A stretch of 64,000 nt of DNA from Bryobacteraceae bacterium (GTDB lineage: Bacteria > Acidobacteriota > Terriglobia > Bryobacterales > Bryobacteraceae): positions 62,001-126,000 of the forward strand of contig JANWVO010000025.1 of NCBI GenBank assembly GCA_025056865.1, given 5' to 3'. Positions within the stretch are counted from its first letter, which is position 1; each line of letters begins with the position of its first letter. The notes under the pieces are model-generated. The model did no database searches and had not been told where the DNA came from. It worked only from the letters and a program-made list of their open reading frames with translations. This document shows, piece after piece, positions 9,701 through 16,068 of this stretch. The position numbers and the translations under genes are program-made.

Positions 9701-10187
9701 CGAGGAAGTCGCGCCCCTTGATGGCGATGTTCAGGATCTGATCCCCGGCGATCAGGCCCGAGCGCTCGCTCGAGGCGGTCTGCACCGGAGTTACTTCCGC
9801 CACGACGTCGACGCTTTCCTGCACCTGTCCGAGCTGAAGCGTCACCGTGCCGAGGCTCCGGCGCTCGTTCGCCGTCACCGAAATGTCGCGGATCTGGTAA
9901 GCACGGAACCCGGGAGCGGTGATCTTCAGCGTGTAGACGCCCGGCGTCAGGCTGGGAAACAGCACGATGCCGGCTTCATTCGATTTCGATGGCGTGGAAG
10001 CGCCCGTCGCCTGGTTGGTGAGCACGGCATCCGCCATTGGAATGACTGCGCCGGCCTGGTCCTGGATGGTCACTGTGAGGGAGCCGGTCACCACCTGCGC
10101 GGAGACGGCCCCCAACAAAATAAGAAAGGCCGCCAACGGGGCGGCCCATTTTCGATCTTTACATGAGCAATACCTCTCAAACACCAA
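6720..10187 (-). CDS. TonB-dependent receptor, Oar-like, with carboxypeptidase-regulatory N-terminal domain
   Basis: About 1155 aa. After a signal sequence (hydrophobic AAPLAAFLILLGAVSAQ) comes a carboxypeptidase-regulatory-like beta-sandwich (residues ~33-115, with AGIVLFPSLTPGVYTL). A plug domain follows (~130-240), then a long outer-membrane barrel ending in the aromatic terminus LSLRFMF. Such Oar-like receptors are highly expanded in Acidobacteria and take up large or scarce substrates; the ligand here is unknown. The start is doubtful. Only TTG (10187) and GTG (10184) are in frame, while a well-placed ATG at 10164 behind GAGAGG is out of frame by one base and runs straight into TAA. Removing one T would give MKDRKW plus a textbook signal peptide. 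Confidence 0.9.
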   Translation of the reverse strand: MVFERYCSCKDRKWAAPLAAFLILLGAVSAQVVTGSLTVTIQDQAGAVIPMADAVLTNQATGASTPSKSNEAGIVLFPSLTPGVYTLKITAPGFRAYQIRDISVTANERRSLGTVTLQLGQVQESVDVVAEVTPVQTASSERSGLIAGDQILNIAIKGRDFLGLLSTLPGVIDTNVGSREVVMTGNLLNGLHVNGGRTTSIMYALDGISAVDTGSNSSVHNAPNMDAIAEVKVLTSNYQAEYGRNSAGTINVIIKSGTQEFHGGAYWYYRHESLNANNFFSNRTGTPRPIYRFNSGGYSIGGPVYYPGKFNAQKDKLFFFSQEFVRRRLYPGIRFVTTPTALERQGDFSKTFDTNGSLIRIRDPLSGGYFPGNIIPASRINPLGQAILNFYPLPNYTDPDPKLVYSRNYRTDISGRNPRRQEVFRIDYNISPTLRAYFRGIRDNDDEEWPYGSWVAGDVNYDLTNTLRPQRGRGGVLNLTKVFSPTMVNDFTFGATNRSQTFNPVNPEKVARSRMGNIGQWFPQSNESKAVPNVTFGGVPNYINNSLGNIPYKNRNPVFTIADNLSKLVGRHSLKAGIYFERMRKDEVGNPNTRGAFDFGRNANNPLDANWAFANALLGNFNSYSEGTFRPYSHYRYSQFEWYAQDSWRVLPRLTIDIGVRAYYAPSGHDDRFAITTFDPSRYDRSKVATIIVPGKDSTGKRVGVDPRTGQIYPVPYIGLFVPNSGDTAPGMVVGGKNYVSTLYETRLFSFGPRFGIAYDLTGDGKTALRAGWGLFFDRPQGNVYSGTNGQPPVAYTPTLYFGTLDTFLQSQGTFGPSGVNAPQVGMQPLPRVMNFSFGLQREVGFGTVVDASYVGSLGRNLLYVRDINAIPMYARFDPANVDWTTGSPLPDNFLRPYYGLGSINVRGFGATSNYHSLQVTANRRMKNGLQYGVAYTFSKLLGVGAADFDGVSPYFSMRKRNYGLLNYDATHALVINYTYELPNLAARWHKGYLNQIFGYWQISGISTFQSGFPFTPTFSTSDTVDLTGSNEGARITVVGDPRLPKDQWTFDRTFRTEVFRRTPKGDFGNAGIGLLRGPGIENFDISVTKRFPITEQRYFWFRGEFFNAFNHTQFSGVSSAARFDPAGNQINLNFGAYTSARDPRRIQLSLRFMF

Positions 10188-10236
10188 AGCGTTGCCTGCC
10201 GCATGCGGCAGGGACCCCGTGACGAGCTGGATTCAC
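10177..10236 (-). other. Possible 19-residue leader ORF ahead of the TonB receptor
   Basis: GTG at 10236 has a near-perfect Shine-Dalgarno, GGAGGTGAT (10240-10248), with seven bases between GGAGG and the start. The frame reads 19 codons and stops at 10179-10177, overlapping the candidate receptor starts at 10187 and 10184. It could be a coupling leader peptide, or the genuine receptor start separated by a frameshift. It contains the 18-nt palindrome. Confidence 0.35.
10195..10212. repeat. Perfect 18-nt palindrome upstream of the TonB receptor start
   Basis: CCTGCCGCATGCGGCAGG reads identically on both strands and lies eight bases from the first candidate start codon. It could be a repressor operator or an mRNA hairpin controlling initiation. 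Confidence 0.6.
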
Positions 10237-10304
10237 ACTATCACCTCCGATTCACTCTTGCAATGAGCGGACAGAGCGGGAGTAGACGGGGCAGGAGGCC
10301 GGCC

Positions 10305-12164
10305 TCAGGATTCTTCTTCCGCGGCCGCTTCAGCTTCTCCGGGCGCCAGGAACAGGTTCCGCTCGAAGCCGAGCTGCCGCGTATACAGCTCGTGATAGCG
10401 CCCGCCCGGGGCCAGCAGCTCTTCGTGCGACCCCCGTTCCACCACCTGCCCCTCCTCGACCACGAGGATCTGGTCGGCGCGGCGGATGGTGGAAAGCCGG
10501 TGTGCGATCACGAAGGTGGTGCGCCCCTGCATCAGGTGCGACAGCCCTTCCTGGATGAGGGCCTCGGTCTCGCTGTCCAGGCTCGAGGTCGCTTCATCCA
10601 GCAGGAGGATGCGCGGGTCGGCCAGGATCGCCCGCGCGATCGACACGCGCTGCTTCTGGCCGCCGCTCAGCTTCACGCCGCGTTCGCCAACCACCGTGCC
10701 GTAGCCTTCCGGCAGGCGCTCGGCGAACTCGTCGACGCGCGCCAGCCGGCAGGCGCGGAGAATCTCCTCCTCCGATGCCCCGGGGCGCGAAAACGCCACG
10801 TTCTCGCGGATCGTTCCATCGAACAGGAAGGTTTCCTGAAGGACCACGCCAAGCTGCCGGCGGTAGCTGGACAGCGTGACCGTGCACAGATCCACGCCGT
10901 CCATCAGCACCCGGCCGCGGGTCGGCCGGTAAAACGATGCGATCAGGCCGAGGATGGTGGACTTGCCCGAGCCCGAGCTGCCCACCAGCGCCGTCACCGT
11001 GCCCGGCGCGGCCGAAAAGCTGACGCCGCGCAGCACCTCCTTGCCGGGCTCGTAGCTGAACCAGACGTCTTCGAATCGGACCTCGCCGCGCACCGGCCCG
11101 AGCTCCACCGTACGCCCCGCGTCCTGTTCTTCCGCCGCCATGTCCAGCAGCTCGCGCGTGCGCTCGAGCCCCGCCACCGCCTCCGTAAGCTGCGTGCCCA
11201 CGCCGACCACCTGGAAAACCGGCGCAATCATGAACGCCAGGAACGCGGTGAAGGTGACGAAGCCGCCCAGCGTCAGCGTGCCCGCGAGAATCTGCCTGCC
11301 GCCCACGTACATGACCAGCGCGCCGACGATGCCGAGCAGCACGGTAGCCGACAGGCTCAACAGCGATACCCCCGTGAGCGACTGAAACACGTTGTCCAGG
11401 ATCCGCCGCACCCCGGCGGCGAAGACCGCGTCTTCCCGCGCTTCCGCATGGTAGGCCTTCACGACGCGAATCCCGCCGAGCGTTTCGGCCAGCCGGCCGG
11501 TCACTTCCGCCGTGATCCGGCTCCGCTCGCGGAAGATCGGCCGCAGCGTGCGGAAGCCCTTGCGGAGGATGAAGCCGAAGGCGAGCACGATGCCCAGCGC
11601 CATCAGCGTGAGCGCAGGGCTGATCCGCATCAGGATCACGAAGGAAAACACCGCCGTCAGCAATCCGCCGAGGAACTCCACCAGCCCCGTGCCCACCAGG
11701 TTGCGCACGCCCTCGACGTCGTTCATGATGCGCGAAACGAGCTGCCCTGTCTTCTGCCCGTCGAAGAACGCTACCGGGAGCCGGCACACGTGCGACTGCA
11801 CGCGCATCCTCAGCTCGGCAATGAGCCGCTGGGCGGATTTCGACAAAAGTTGCGTCAGCGCGAAGCCGCTGGCTGCCTGCACCACCGTTGCTGCCAGCAC
11901 CGCCGCCACGATGGGGCCAAGCAGCTCCGCGCGGCGCCGCACCAGCACGTCGTCGACGAGGTATTTCGTGGACGCCGGCAGCACCAGCCCGCACAGCCGG
12001 CTGACGACGATCAGCACCAGTCCCGCCAGCAGAACGCCGCGCCGCGGTAGGATGAGGGCGCGGATGTCCGGCCAGACGCGCCTCCATTGGAGACCTGCCG
12101 CGGCTCCTTCGTTGCGGACGCGTCCCGGCGTCCTTTCGGCGTGTGTCAGTCCTCGCGGTACCAT
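10305..12164 (-). CDS. ABC exporter, fused membrane and ATPase domains (MsbA-like)
   Basis: 619 aa half-transporter acting as a dimer in the inner membrane. The N-terminal ~330 residues contain six transmembrane helices of the ABC type-1 exporter fold. The ATPase domain has Walker A GSSGSGKST (near 393), the signature LSGGQKQRVSIARAI (near 500), Walker B RILLLDEATSSLDSE and the H-loop VIAHRLST, all intact. The family exports lipids, lipid A precursors or drugs; specificity cannot be read from the sequence. ATG at 12164 is used; no clear ribosome binding site precedes it. The start lies seven bases from the divergent parvulin start, so both control regions must overlap coding sequence. Confidence 0.9.
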   Translation of the reverse strand: MVPRGLTHAERTPGRVRNEGAAAGLQWRRVWPDIRALILPRRGVLLAGLVLIVVSRLCGLVLPASTKYLVDDVLVRRRAELLGPIVAAVLAATVVQAASGFALTQLLSKSAQRLIAELRMRVQSHVCRLPVAFFDGQKTGQLVSRIMNDVEGVRNLVGTGLVEFLGGLLTAVFSFVILMRISPALTLMALGIVLAFGFILRKGFRTLRPIFRERSRITAEVTGRLAETLGGIRVVKAYHAEAREDAVFAAGVRRILDNVFQSLTGVSLLSLSATVLLGIVGALVMYVGGRQILAGTLTLGGFVTFTAFLAFMIAPVFQVVGVGTQLTEAVAGLERTRELLDMAAEEQDAGRTVELGPVRGEVRFEDVWFSYEPGKEVLRGVSFSAAPGTVTALVGSSGSGKSTILGLIASFYRPTRGRVLMDGVDLCTVTLSSYRRQLGVVLQETFLFDGTIRENVAFSRPGASEEEILRACRLARVDEFAERLPEGYGTVVGERGVKLSGGQKQRVSIARAILADPRILLLDEATSSLDSETEALIQEGLSHLMQGRTTFVIAHRLSTIRRADQILVVEEGQVVERGSHEELLAPGGRYHELYTRQLGFERNLFLAPGEAEAAAEEES

Positions 12165-12170
12165 GAGGGA

Positions 12171-13091
12171 ATGAAGATCCTTCTATTGTCGATGCTCGGC
12201 GCATTTCTGTGGGGGCAGCCGCCCGCCCAGACGCCGCAGGCATCGCCCGCTTCCGATCCGGTCGTCTTCGAAGCAGGCGGCAGGAGGATGACCCGGTCGG
12301 AGTTCGATGCGCTGATGCGCAACCTGCCCGAAAACGTCCGCGCACAGTTGGGCCCGGACTCGCCGGAGGGCCGCCGCAGGCTTGCCGAACAGCTCGGCGA
12401 GATCATGTCCTACGCGGCAGAAGCGCGCCGCCTCCAGGTGCCCGACAAGCCTGCCGTCAAGGTTCAGCTCTTCCTCCAGCAGGAAAGCACGCTGGCGTCC
12501 CTGCTCTACCAGCATTTCATGGAAACGGCCCGCCCCAGCGAGCAGCAGCTCGACGCCTACTACAAGGCCCACAAGGGCGAGTTCGAAACGGCCCGGGCGC
12601 GCCACATTCTCGTGCGCTTCCAGGGGTCCCGCGTGCCGGTCCGGGAAGGCCAGAAGGACCTGACGGCCGAGGAAGCGCTGGCCCGCGCCCAGGCTTTGCG
12701 GCAGCGCATTCTGAAGGGCGAGGACTTTGCCGAGGTCGCCCGCGCCGAGAGCGACGACACCGGCTCAGGGAGAAACGGCGGCGACCTCGGCTCGTTCGGC
12801 CGCGGACGCATGATCGCCGAATTCGAGGATGCTGTCTTCACGCTCCCTGTGGGCGAAGTCAGCCAGCCGGTGAAAACCCAGTTCGGCTACCACCTCATCC
12901 AGGTGCAGGAGCGCTCCGTGCAGCCTTTGGCCGAGGTGCGCGCCGATATCGAAAAGCGGCTGACCACCGAGAACGCCCAGAAGGCGATGGAGAGCGTCAA
13001 GCAGAAGGGCCGGGTGTTCCTCGACGAGAGCTACTTTGGCAAGGCGGCGCCGCCCGCGGACGTCCCCGCACCGGCTCAGCCAAAGCCCTGA
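12171..13091 (+). CDS. Exported parvulin-type peptidyl-prolyl isomerase (PpiC/SurA-like)
   Basis: 306 aa. A short signal sequence (MKILLLSMLGAFLWG) precedes a helical N-terminal chaperone-like segment. The parvulin domain follows (residues ~140-250: ARHILVRF, EDFAEVARAESDD, GGDLGSFGRGRM, TQFGYHLIQV). Such proteins help fold outer-membrane proteins in the periplasm. TACCAT lies six bases before ATG, so the mRNA may be leaderless; GAGGGA directly before ATG is an alternative weak ribosome site. The C-terminal tail is Ala/Pro-rich. Confidence 0.9.
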   Translation: MKILLLSMLGAFLWGQPPAQTPQASPASDPVVFEAGGRRMTRSEFDALMRNLPENVRAQLGPDSPEGRRRLAEQLGEIMSYAAEARRLQVPDKPAVKVQLFLQQESTLASLLYQHFMETARPSEQQLDAYYKAHKGEFETARARHILVRFQGSRVPVREGQKDLTAEEALARAQALRQRILKGEDFAEVARAESDDTGSGRNGGDLGSFGRGRMIAEFEDAVFTLPVGEVSQPVKTQFGYHLIQVQERSVQPLAEVRADIEKRLTTENAQKAMESVKQKGRVFLDESYFGKAAPPADVPAPAQPKP

Positions 13092-13174
13092 GCCCGTCTC
13101 TGGTAATTTCCCTGCCCGCGGCTGAGGAATGGTCCGGATTTCCGGCGGCGGCGGTTTACCCCAAAATCAGGGCT

Positions 13175-14068
13175 GTGACGAATCCCGTTCCGGAGGAGCG
13201 GCGCCGTACCCGCAGGCGCCCGCGCGTGCATCAGCTTGAAGCAAGACTCAGCCGTCGCGGCAGCGGCGCGCCCCTGCATGCCGTTGTGACGGACGCGCAC
13301 GAGTCCGGCATTGGCGTCAGGACGGAGGGGGCTTTGCAGCCCGGCGAAATCGTCGTCGTCGAGACCTGTGCAGCCCCGGACGCTTTTGGCGGCCAGCTCC
13401 GCGCGCGCGGCGCCGTGCGCTGGTGTGCTCCGGCAGCCGGCGGCGGATACCGCGCGGGGATCGAATTCCTGCCTGCGGAACCCGCCCCGGACGCCGAGCC
13501 GGCGGAAGTCGACTATTACGAAATCCTCCAGGTGAATCCCAAAGCGTCGGCGGAAACCATCCACCGCGTCTACAGGATGCTGGCGCAGCAGTTCCACCCG
13601 GACAACCAGGAGACAGGGGACGAGAAGCGGTTCCGCCAGATCGTCGAGGCGTACCGGGTGCTCAGCGATCCGGAAAAGCGCGCCGCTTATGATTTGCAGC
13701 ATGCCTCCATGCTGCATGCGCGCTGGCGCGTCTTCCAGTCGCCGCAGGCCGCCCTCGGCCCCGAAGGCGAGAAGCGCAAGCGCCACGGAGTGCTGCGCGC
13801 ACTGTATGCCAAGCGGCAGCAGGACCCCCACGCGCCCGGCGTGACGATCTTCGAACTCGAGGACCTGCTCGGCATTCCGCGGGATCATCTCGAATTCACG
13901 CTGTGGTACCTGAAGGAGCGCGGGCTGCTCATCCGCGGCGACAACAACCGTTTCCAGATCACCGCCGCGGGCGTTGACTACGCGGAAGAACTGGAGGAGC
14001 GCGCCAGCCGCCAGCCATCTTCTGCCGACGGCCATTTGCTGCCGGCTCCCGGGCGGCAAGGCCTCTGA
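13175..14068 (+). CDS. PilZ-like / DnaJ J-domain / winged-helix-like fusion protein
   Basis: 297 aa from GTG at 13175. Residues ~8-105 look like a PilZ domain: an Arg-rich RRRTRRRPR start, then VTDAHESGIGVRTEGALQPG and a strand ending YRAGIEFLP. Residues ~113-175 form a J domain (DYYEILQVNPKAS, the HPD tripeptide in QQFHPDNQE, AYRVLSDPEKRAAYD), which would stimulate an Hsp70 ATPase. The C-terminal ~110 residues (ITIFELEDLLGI-type helices, LWYLKERGLL) resemble a winged helix. No signal peptide, so cytoplasmic. PilZ domains usually bind cyclic di-GMP; here the binding motif is only approximate, so a c-di-GMP-tuned co-chaperone is inference. Confidence 0.8.
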   Translation: MTNPVPEERRRTRRRPRVHQLEARLSRRGSGAPLHAVVTDAHESGIGVRTEGALQPGEIVVVETCAAPDAFGGQLRARGAVRWCAPAAGGGYRAGIEFLPAEPAPDAEPAEVDYYEILQVNPKASAETIHRVYRMLAQQFHPDNQETGDEKRFRQIVEAYRVLSDPEKRAAYDLQHASMLHARWRVFQSPQAALGPEGEKRKRHGVLRALYAKRQQDPHAPGVTIFELEDLLGIPRDHLEFTLWYLKERGLLIRGDNNRFQITAAGVDYAEELEERASRQPSSADGHLLPAPGRQGL

Positions 14069-14072
14069 GAGG

Positions 14073-14096
14073 CTGCCGGCGGATGCGCGCCGGCAG
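14073..14096 (+). other. GC hairpin between the J-domain and PIG-L genes
   Basis: Eight-base-pair stem CTGCCGGC/GCCGGCAG with an eight-base loop, four bases after the J-domain stop. There is no T run, so it is at best a weak or factor-assisted terminator. Confidence 0.4.
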
Positions 14097-14108
14097 TAGA
14101 CTCAGGCC

Positions 14109-14837
14109 ATGCGCGCTCTGCTGCTGCTTCTCGCATCTTTGCCTGCCTTCTCCGCGGCTCCGCGGACAATTCTCGCTGTCGGCGCCCACGCGGGAGACAT
14201 GGAGCTGACCGTCGGCGCCGTGCTCGCCCGCGCCGTGAGCGCCGGCGACCGCGCCGTGCTGCTCCATCTCACGCTGGGAGAGCACGGCAAGCCCGGCACG
14301 CCCGCCGCCGAGTATGCCGCCCAGAAACGGCGCGAGGCGCAGGAAGCCGCGGCCGCGCTCGGCGCGGAGGTTTTCTTCGGCCCGTGGGAGGACGGCAGCC
14401 TCGAAGCCGGCGGCGAGGCGGCGCGCTGGCTGGCGGACCGCATCCGCGAGTTCGCCCCCGCCGTCGTCTTCACGCATCCGCCCAACTCCATGCACAAGGA
14501 CCACGCCGCGGCGCACCGCATTGTCAAGGACGCGCTGCTGGCCGCCTCCATCCGCGGCGTCCGCACCGTCCGCGCCGTTTACTACGCCGAAAACTGGGAA
14601 GACGCGCCCGGCTTCCAGCCCTATGCCTACTTCGCCATCGGCGAGGAGGACGCCCGCGCGTGGCACAAGGCCGCGATGGCCTATGAATTCACCCACGCCG
14701 CGTTCTCGGGCTTCGACTACATCCGCTACTACGAGGGCCTGATGCGCGTCCGCGGCGCCGAGGCGCGCCGCGGCCTGGCCGTGGCCTGCGACGTGGATCC
14801 GTGGTCGAAGCGCCGGGTGTTCGACCAGTTGCCATAG
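14109..14837 (+). CDS. Exported PIG-L (LmbE-like) deacetylase family protein
   Basis: 242 aa with a signal-like N-terminus (RALLLLLASLPAFSA). The PIG-L fold is shown by VGAHAGDMEL and later PPNSMHKDHAAAH, which supplies the usual His-Asp-His zinc ligands. The family deacetylates N-acetylglucosamine-type sugars. The first motif is normally AHPDD; here it reads AHAGD, so one of the two Asp residues is missing while the metal-binding His and second Asp remain. TAGACT lies six bases before ATG, compatible with a leaderless start. It probably acts on envelope or imported sugars. Confidence 0.85.
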   Translation: MRALLLLLASLPAFSAAPRTILAVGAHAGDMELTVGAVLARAVSAGDRAVLLHLTLGEHGKPGTPAAEYAAQKRREAQEAAAALGAEVFFGPWEDGSLEAGGEAARWLADRIREFAPAVVFTHPPNSMHKDHAAAHRIVKDALLAASIRGVRTVRAVYYAENWEDAPGFQPYAYFAIGEEDARAWHKAAMAYEFTHAAFSGFDYIRYYEGLMRVRGAEARRGLAVACDVDPWSKRRVFDQLP

Positions 14838-14882
14838 AGCCGCGGACCGGCCAGGCGCCCGCTCCCTGCGGCAGGAAACCAG

Positions 14883-14972
14883 AGCCCGCCCCGCGTGTCA
14901 ACGCACGGCGCTTTCTGGACGCGGTCGACGCCGCATCTTGGCAAGCCCGCCCCGCGTGTCAACGCACGGCGC
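14883..14972. repeat. 29-bp perfect direct repeat, two copies, 32-bp gap (CRISPR-like unit)
   Basis: Copies at 14883-14911 and 14944-14972 are identical over 29 bases, from AGCCCGCCCC to CGCACGGCGC, and diverge at once on both sides. The gap (14912-14943) is unrelated to the sequence after copy 2. Each copy contains an imperfect dyad centred on GTCAAC. Copy 2 includes the last codons and stop of the minus-strand glycosyltransferase gene. No cas gene is in the window. Confidence 0.7.
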
Positions 14973-16023
14973 CCTGCCGCGGGCGCGCCATGAAGACCCA
15001 GTCCCGCTGAAGCAGGAAATTCAGCGGGAACAGGCAGGACTCCACGGCGATCTTGGCCGGCATCCAGCCGCCGCCCCACGCGGCAGCCAGCCAGTGGATG
15101 CAGGCGTAGGAGGCCAGCGCATGGCCGAAAGCGACCAGCAGGAATTTCGGCAGCGTTCCGTGGTGCGGCTCGCGCGAGTGGAACACGGCCCGGCGCGCGG
15201 CCGGATACTGGAACGACAGCGCGGAAAGCCGCGCCAGAACCTGGGCGGCGGGAAACGGCAGGGCGTGTGAAAGCGCCAGCGCGAAGACGCTGTTGTCGAT
15301 CAGCGCCGTCACCAGGCTGACCAGCGTGAACCGGAACAGGACGAAGTATATCTTCATCGAGTCCCGCAGCGGATGAAAATGCGAGCTCCGGTTGCCCTCG
15401 AGGTAAACCGTCCGGATGGGCTCTTCCGCAATCGGAAAGCCGCAATGGCGGGCGGCCAGCAGCATGTCGAGCTCGAACTCATAGCCGCCCGCCGGCGCTT
15501 CCACCAGCCTCTCGGCGAGCGCCCGCGGAATGCCGCGCAGTCCGGTCTGCGTATCCGCAAGACGCATGCCGGCGATCCAGCGCACGGCATGGATGCTGAA
15601 GAGGTTTCCGATGCGGCTGCGCAGCGGTACGGACCGGTCGAAGCGGCGCGCGCCAAGAACAAGGGCCGAACCGCCGCTGCCAGCCAGGCGCCGTGCGACA
15701 CGCTCGATGTCCTCCGGCAGATGCTGGCCGTCGGCGTCGGCAGTGACGACACCCTGTGCGTCCGCCATCTCCCGCAGGACGTACCGGAGCCCTGTTTTCA
15801 GCGCCTCGCCCTTGCCGCGGTTGGTCTCATGGCGCAGCAGCGTCACCCCGGGCAGGCGCTCGACGCGGACAAAGACCGGCGCGCAGTCCGGACCGCTGCC
15901 ATCGTCAATCACGATCAGCCGTTCGAAGCCCCGGGCTGCGAGGTTCGTGGCGAGGCGCACGAGTTCCTCCGAAGGCCTGTAGGCCGGAATCAGCACCGGA
16001 GGCAGGCCGGACTTGGCTTGCAT
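14959..16023 (-). CDS. GT2 glycosyltransferase fused to a GtrA-type membrane domain
   Basis: 354 aa. Residues ~8-225 form a DPM1-like GT-A domain: IPAYRPSEEL, LIVIDDGSG, ADADGQHLPED (the metal-binding DxD region) and ADTQTGLRG. Residues ~230-345 are a four-helix GtrA domain, with LIDNSVFALALSH near its start and FPLNFLLQRDWVF at its end. GT2-GtrA pairs transfer sugars to polyprenyl phosphate and flip or present them for envelope glycan synthesis. AAGGA lies six bases before ATG. It is divergent from murJ with 45 bases between starts. Confidence 0.88.
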   Translation of the reverse strand: MQAKSGLPPVLIPAYRPSEELVRLATNLAARGFERLIVIDDGSGPDCAPVFVRVERLPGVTLLRHETNRGKGEALKTGLRYVLREMADAQGVVTADADGQHLPEDIERVARRLAGSGGSALVLGARRFDRSVPLRSRIGNLFSIHAVRWIAGMRLADTQTGLRGIPRALAERLVEAPAGGYEFELDMLLAARHCGFPIAEEPIRTVYLEGNRSSHFHPLRDSMKIYFVLFRFTLVSLVTALIDNSVFALALSHALPFPAAQVLARLSALSFQYPAARRAVFHSREPHHGTLPKFLLVAFGHALASYACIHWLAAAWGGGWMPAKIAVESCLFPLNFLLQRDWVFMARPRQGAVR

Positions 16024-16055
16024 CGGAATCCTTCAAGACAGGATGCCACGGCGGG

Positions 16056-16061
16056 TACAAT
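16056..16061 (+). promoter_or_regulatory. -10 element of murJ
   Basis: TACAAT, seven bases before the TTG start at 16069. A normal transcription start would fall on or next to that codon, giving a leaderless mRNA. No good -35 is visible. Confidence 0.5.
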
Positions 16062-16068
16062 GTGAGAG

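Noticed and set aside
6651-10166. A 1171-codon open frame opposite the TonB receptor
   Set aside because: Same cause; the receptor on the other strand has complete plug and barrel features.
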